Shown in pieces: positions 34,678 to 35,838 of a stretch of DNA of 35,838 nucleotides. The stretch is from an uncultured Verrucomicrobiota bacterium. Lineage in GTDB: Bacteria > Verrucomicrobiota > Verrucomicrobiia > Limisphaerales > UBA1319. The stretch lies in contig CAIMWS010000221.1 of the NCBI GenBank assembly GCA_903845125.1, forward strand, positions 1-35,838. The letters are read 5' to 3'. The notes beneath the pieces are model-generated. The model was not told where the DNA came from. It saw nothing but the letters and a program-made list of their open reading frames with translations, and made no database searches. How positions within the stretch are numbered: position 1 is the stretch's first letter; each line of letters starts with the position of its first letter. The position numbers and the translations under genes were made by a program.

Positions 34678-35838
34678 CAGTGGCCTCCTTCCTGGACTGT
34701 CCCGCTCTCGCCCGCCGGAGGAATTTCATGCTCAGTCAGCGACTCTTTCAGGCGCGGATCCCGGACCGGAAAAGGCGGATGGCTTTCCCAAAAGCGCAGG
34801 AACGCGAAAGCCAGAGAACCGCCGATAAAGGCCCAGCAGGCAATATCCATCCAGTGCAGGCTGAACCCATCCGGATTCAAAACCGGTTTGATGGCGAAAG
34901 ACATATCCAGGTAATGCATCAACCAGCTCCATGCCGCCAGCGGCGCCATCACCAAAATGTTCAGCTTGGCATCGATCCGCAGCAGGGCGAGGAAGGGTAG
35001 CAAAAAATGCCCAAAGATGATCAACAGGCCAATGTCATACCAGCTGCCTTTTTCCCGCGCCACATACCAGAAGGTTTCCTCCGGCAGGTTGGCGTTCCAG
35101 ATGATGAAATACTGGGAAAAATGAATGTAGGAATAGAACACCGTGAAGGCCAGCAGCATGGTCCCGAGGTAATAAAAATGGGTCGGAAATAACACCTGCT
35201 TGAGCGCCCCGGTTCTGCGGAAAACCAGGCCTAGAACATAAACCGTGGCGATCAGCACCCAGACACTGCCCGCGAAGTAATAAACACCGAACATGGTGGA
35301 AAACCACTGATGCTGCAGAGATTTGACCCAATCGATGGCCGCCATGGTCAGGGTGAAGGCGAAGAGAAAAATGCCCACTGCTGAAAAGCGCCTCATCCGG
35401 TGGGTGCAATCGGCGTCGCCCGTCAAATCCTGGCGGAGGGACCAGAAACGCAGCCGCTCGGATAAATAAATCCAAGTCCCGAAATAAAAGAGAACCCGCA
35501 GGTAAAAAAACGGCTTGTTCAAAAAACCGGCCTTGGCATGCAGGGCATGGTCGGGGACTGCGGCACTCATCCACGCATACAGCTTGGGCGAAAGGCAAAG
35601 GATCGGCACGAATAGCACCGCCAGCCAGGGTGCCAGAAACGCCAAGTGCTCCAGTATCCGCCGGAAGGGCACCGACCAACTGGCGTCAAATAAATGATGC
35701 ATGATCACCAGGAACATCGATCCCAGGCAAAAACTCAAAAAGAACATGAACGCCGTCAGGTAGGAAAAGCCCAACTGGCGGCTATCCTGCCAGAGTCCGG
35801 CCAAAACCCCCAGCCCACCCAGCACCAGCACCACCAGG
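34677..35838 (-). CDS. actF: Alternative complex III membrane subunit ActF, 5' end outside window
   Basis: The frame is open at the right edge (387 codons seen; the family is usually about 400-450), so the start lies outside. It has about ten hydrophobic helices and ActF-type stretches: FSYLTAFMFFLSFCLGSMFLVIMHHLF, RRILEHLAFLAPWLAVLFVPILC, FLNKPFFYLRVLFYFGTWIYL, and HFSQYFIIWNANLPEETFWYVAREKGSW. ActF and ActC are the NrfD-like quinol-binding subunits of alternative complex III, which passes quinol electrons to cytochrome c in bacteria lacking a bc1 complex. ActC-type protein, ActA/B and ActE are expected upstream of the edge. Its stop overlaps the start of the small membrane protein, linking complex III and cbb3 oxidase genes in one message. 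Confidence 0.85.
   Translation of the reverse strand, partial: LVVLVLGGLGVLAGLWQDSRQLGFSYLTAFMFFLSFCLGSMFLVIMHHLFDASWSVPFRRILEHLAFLAPWLAVLFVPILCLSPKLYAWMSAAVPDHALHAKAGFLNKPFFYLRVLFYFGTWIYLSERLRFWSLRQDLTGDADCTHRMRRFSAVGIFLFAFTLTMAAIDWVKSLQHQWFSTMFGVYYFAGSVWVLIATVYVLGLVFRRTGALKQVLFPTHFYYLGTMLLAFTVFYSYIHFSQYFIIWNANLPEETFWYVAREKGSWYDIGLLIIFGHFLLPFLALLRIDAKLNILVMAPLAAWSWLMHYLDMSFAIKPVLNPDGFSLHWMDIACWAFIGGSLAFAFLRFWESHPPFPVRDPRLKESLTEHEIPPAGESGTVQEGGH

Overview
The window looks like part of a chromosome from a Gram-negative member of the Verrucomicrobiota, probably a Pedosphaera/Limisphaerales-type soil or freshwater bacterium. The reasons are prepilin-like sequences of the GFTLIELLVVI...H-X9-DG type, proteins with DUF1080, DUF4838 and DUF5703-type domains, a PD40/cytochrome protein resembling the hydrazine synthase alpha family, lipid A and heptose genes (so an LPS outer membrane), and an alternative complex III subunit beside a cbb3-type oxidase. 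The assignment comes from gene content only; no rRNA or other phylogenetic marker is present, and I see no tRNA, CRISPR array, intact insertion sequence or phage gene.

Layout: (1) 1-884, minus strand, the 5' part of a gingipain-like (C25) peptidase. (2) 885-3256, a gene-poor stretch with a cluster of perfect stem-loops, a degenerate tandem repeat, two prepilin-like gene remnants and a 56-bp direct repeat. (3) 3297-5912, minus strand, a large fusion of a glycoside-hydrolase-like TIM barrel with a family 2 glycosyltransferase and membrane segments. (4) 6289-9801, plus strand, a secreted GH38-like alpha-mannosidase. (5) 9931-22759, minus strand, six co-directional genes in two coupled groups: DUF4838 protein -> LamG/PD40/di-haem protein (TAATG overlap) -> DUF5703 glycosidase-like protein, then VanZ-like -> ComEC -> HEAT/WD40 protein (overlap or 1-nt spacing). 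(6) 23055-26150, minus strand, an IscA/HesB-type Fe-S protein with a clear intrinsic terminator, and a TPR protein. (7) 26263-29522, plus strand, a tight envelope operon lpxK - htrB/lpxL-like - waaF. (8) 29583-30905, plus strand, a secreted two-domain DUF1080 protein. (9) 31204 to the right edge, minus strand, a respiratory operon: actF (partial) - small membrane protein - ccoS - ccoN - ccoO - monohaem cytochrome c.

The genes suggest an aerobic heterotroph living on complex glycans. Secreted or periplasmic GH38, DUF4838, DUF5703 and DUF1080 proteins would handle polysaccharide or modified sugars, the lpxK operon builds the outer membrane, and electrons pass from quinol through alternative complex III directly to a high-affinity cbb3 oxidase. 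The points most worth a second look are the actF-ccoSNO arrangement with a one-haem third subunit, the hydrolase-transferase fusion, the coupled ComEC-HEAT/WD40 pair, the DUF4838/di-haem propeller pair, and the structured non-coding region with the broken prepilin genes beside it.
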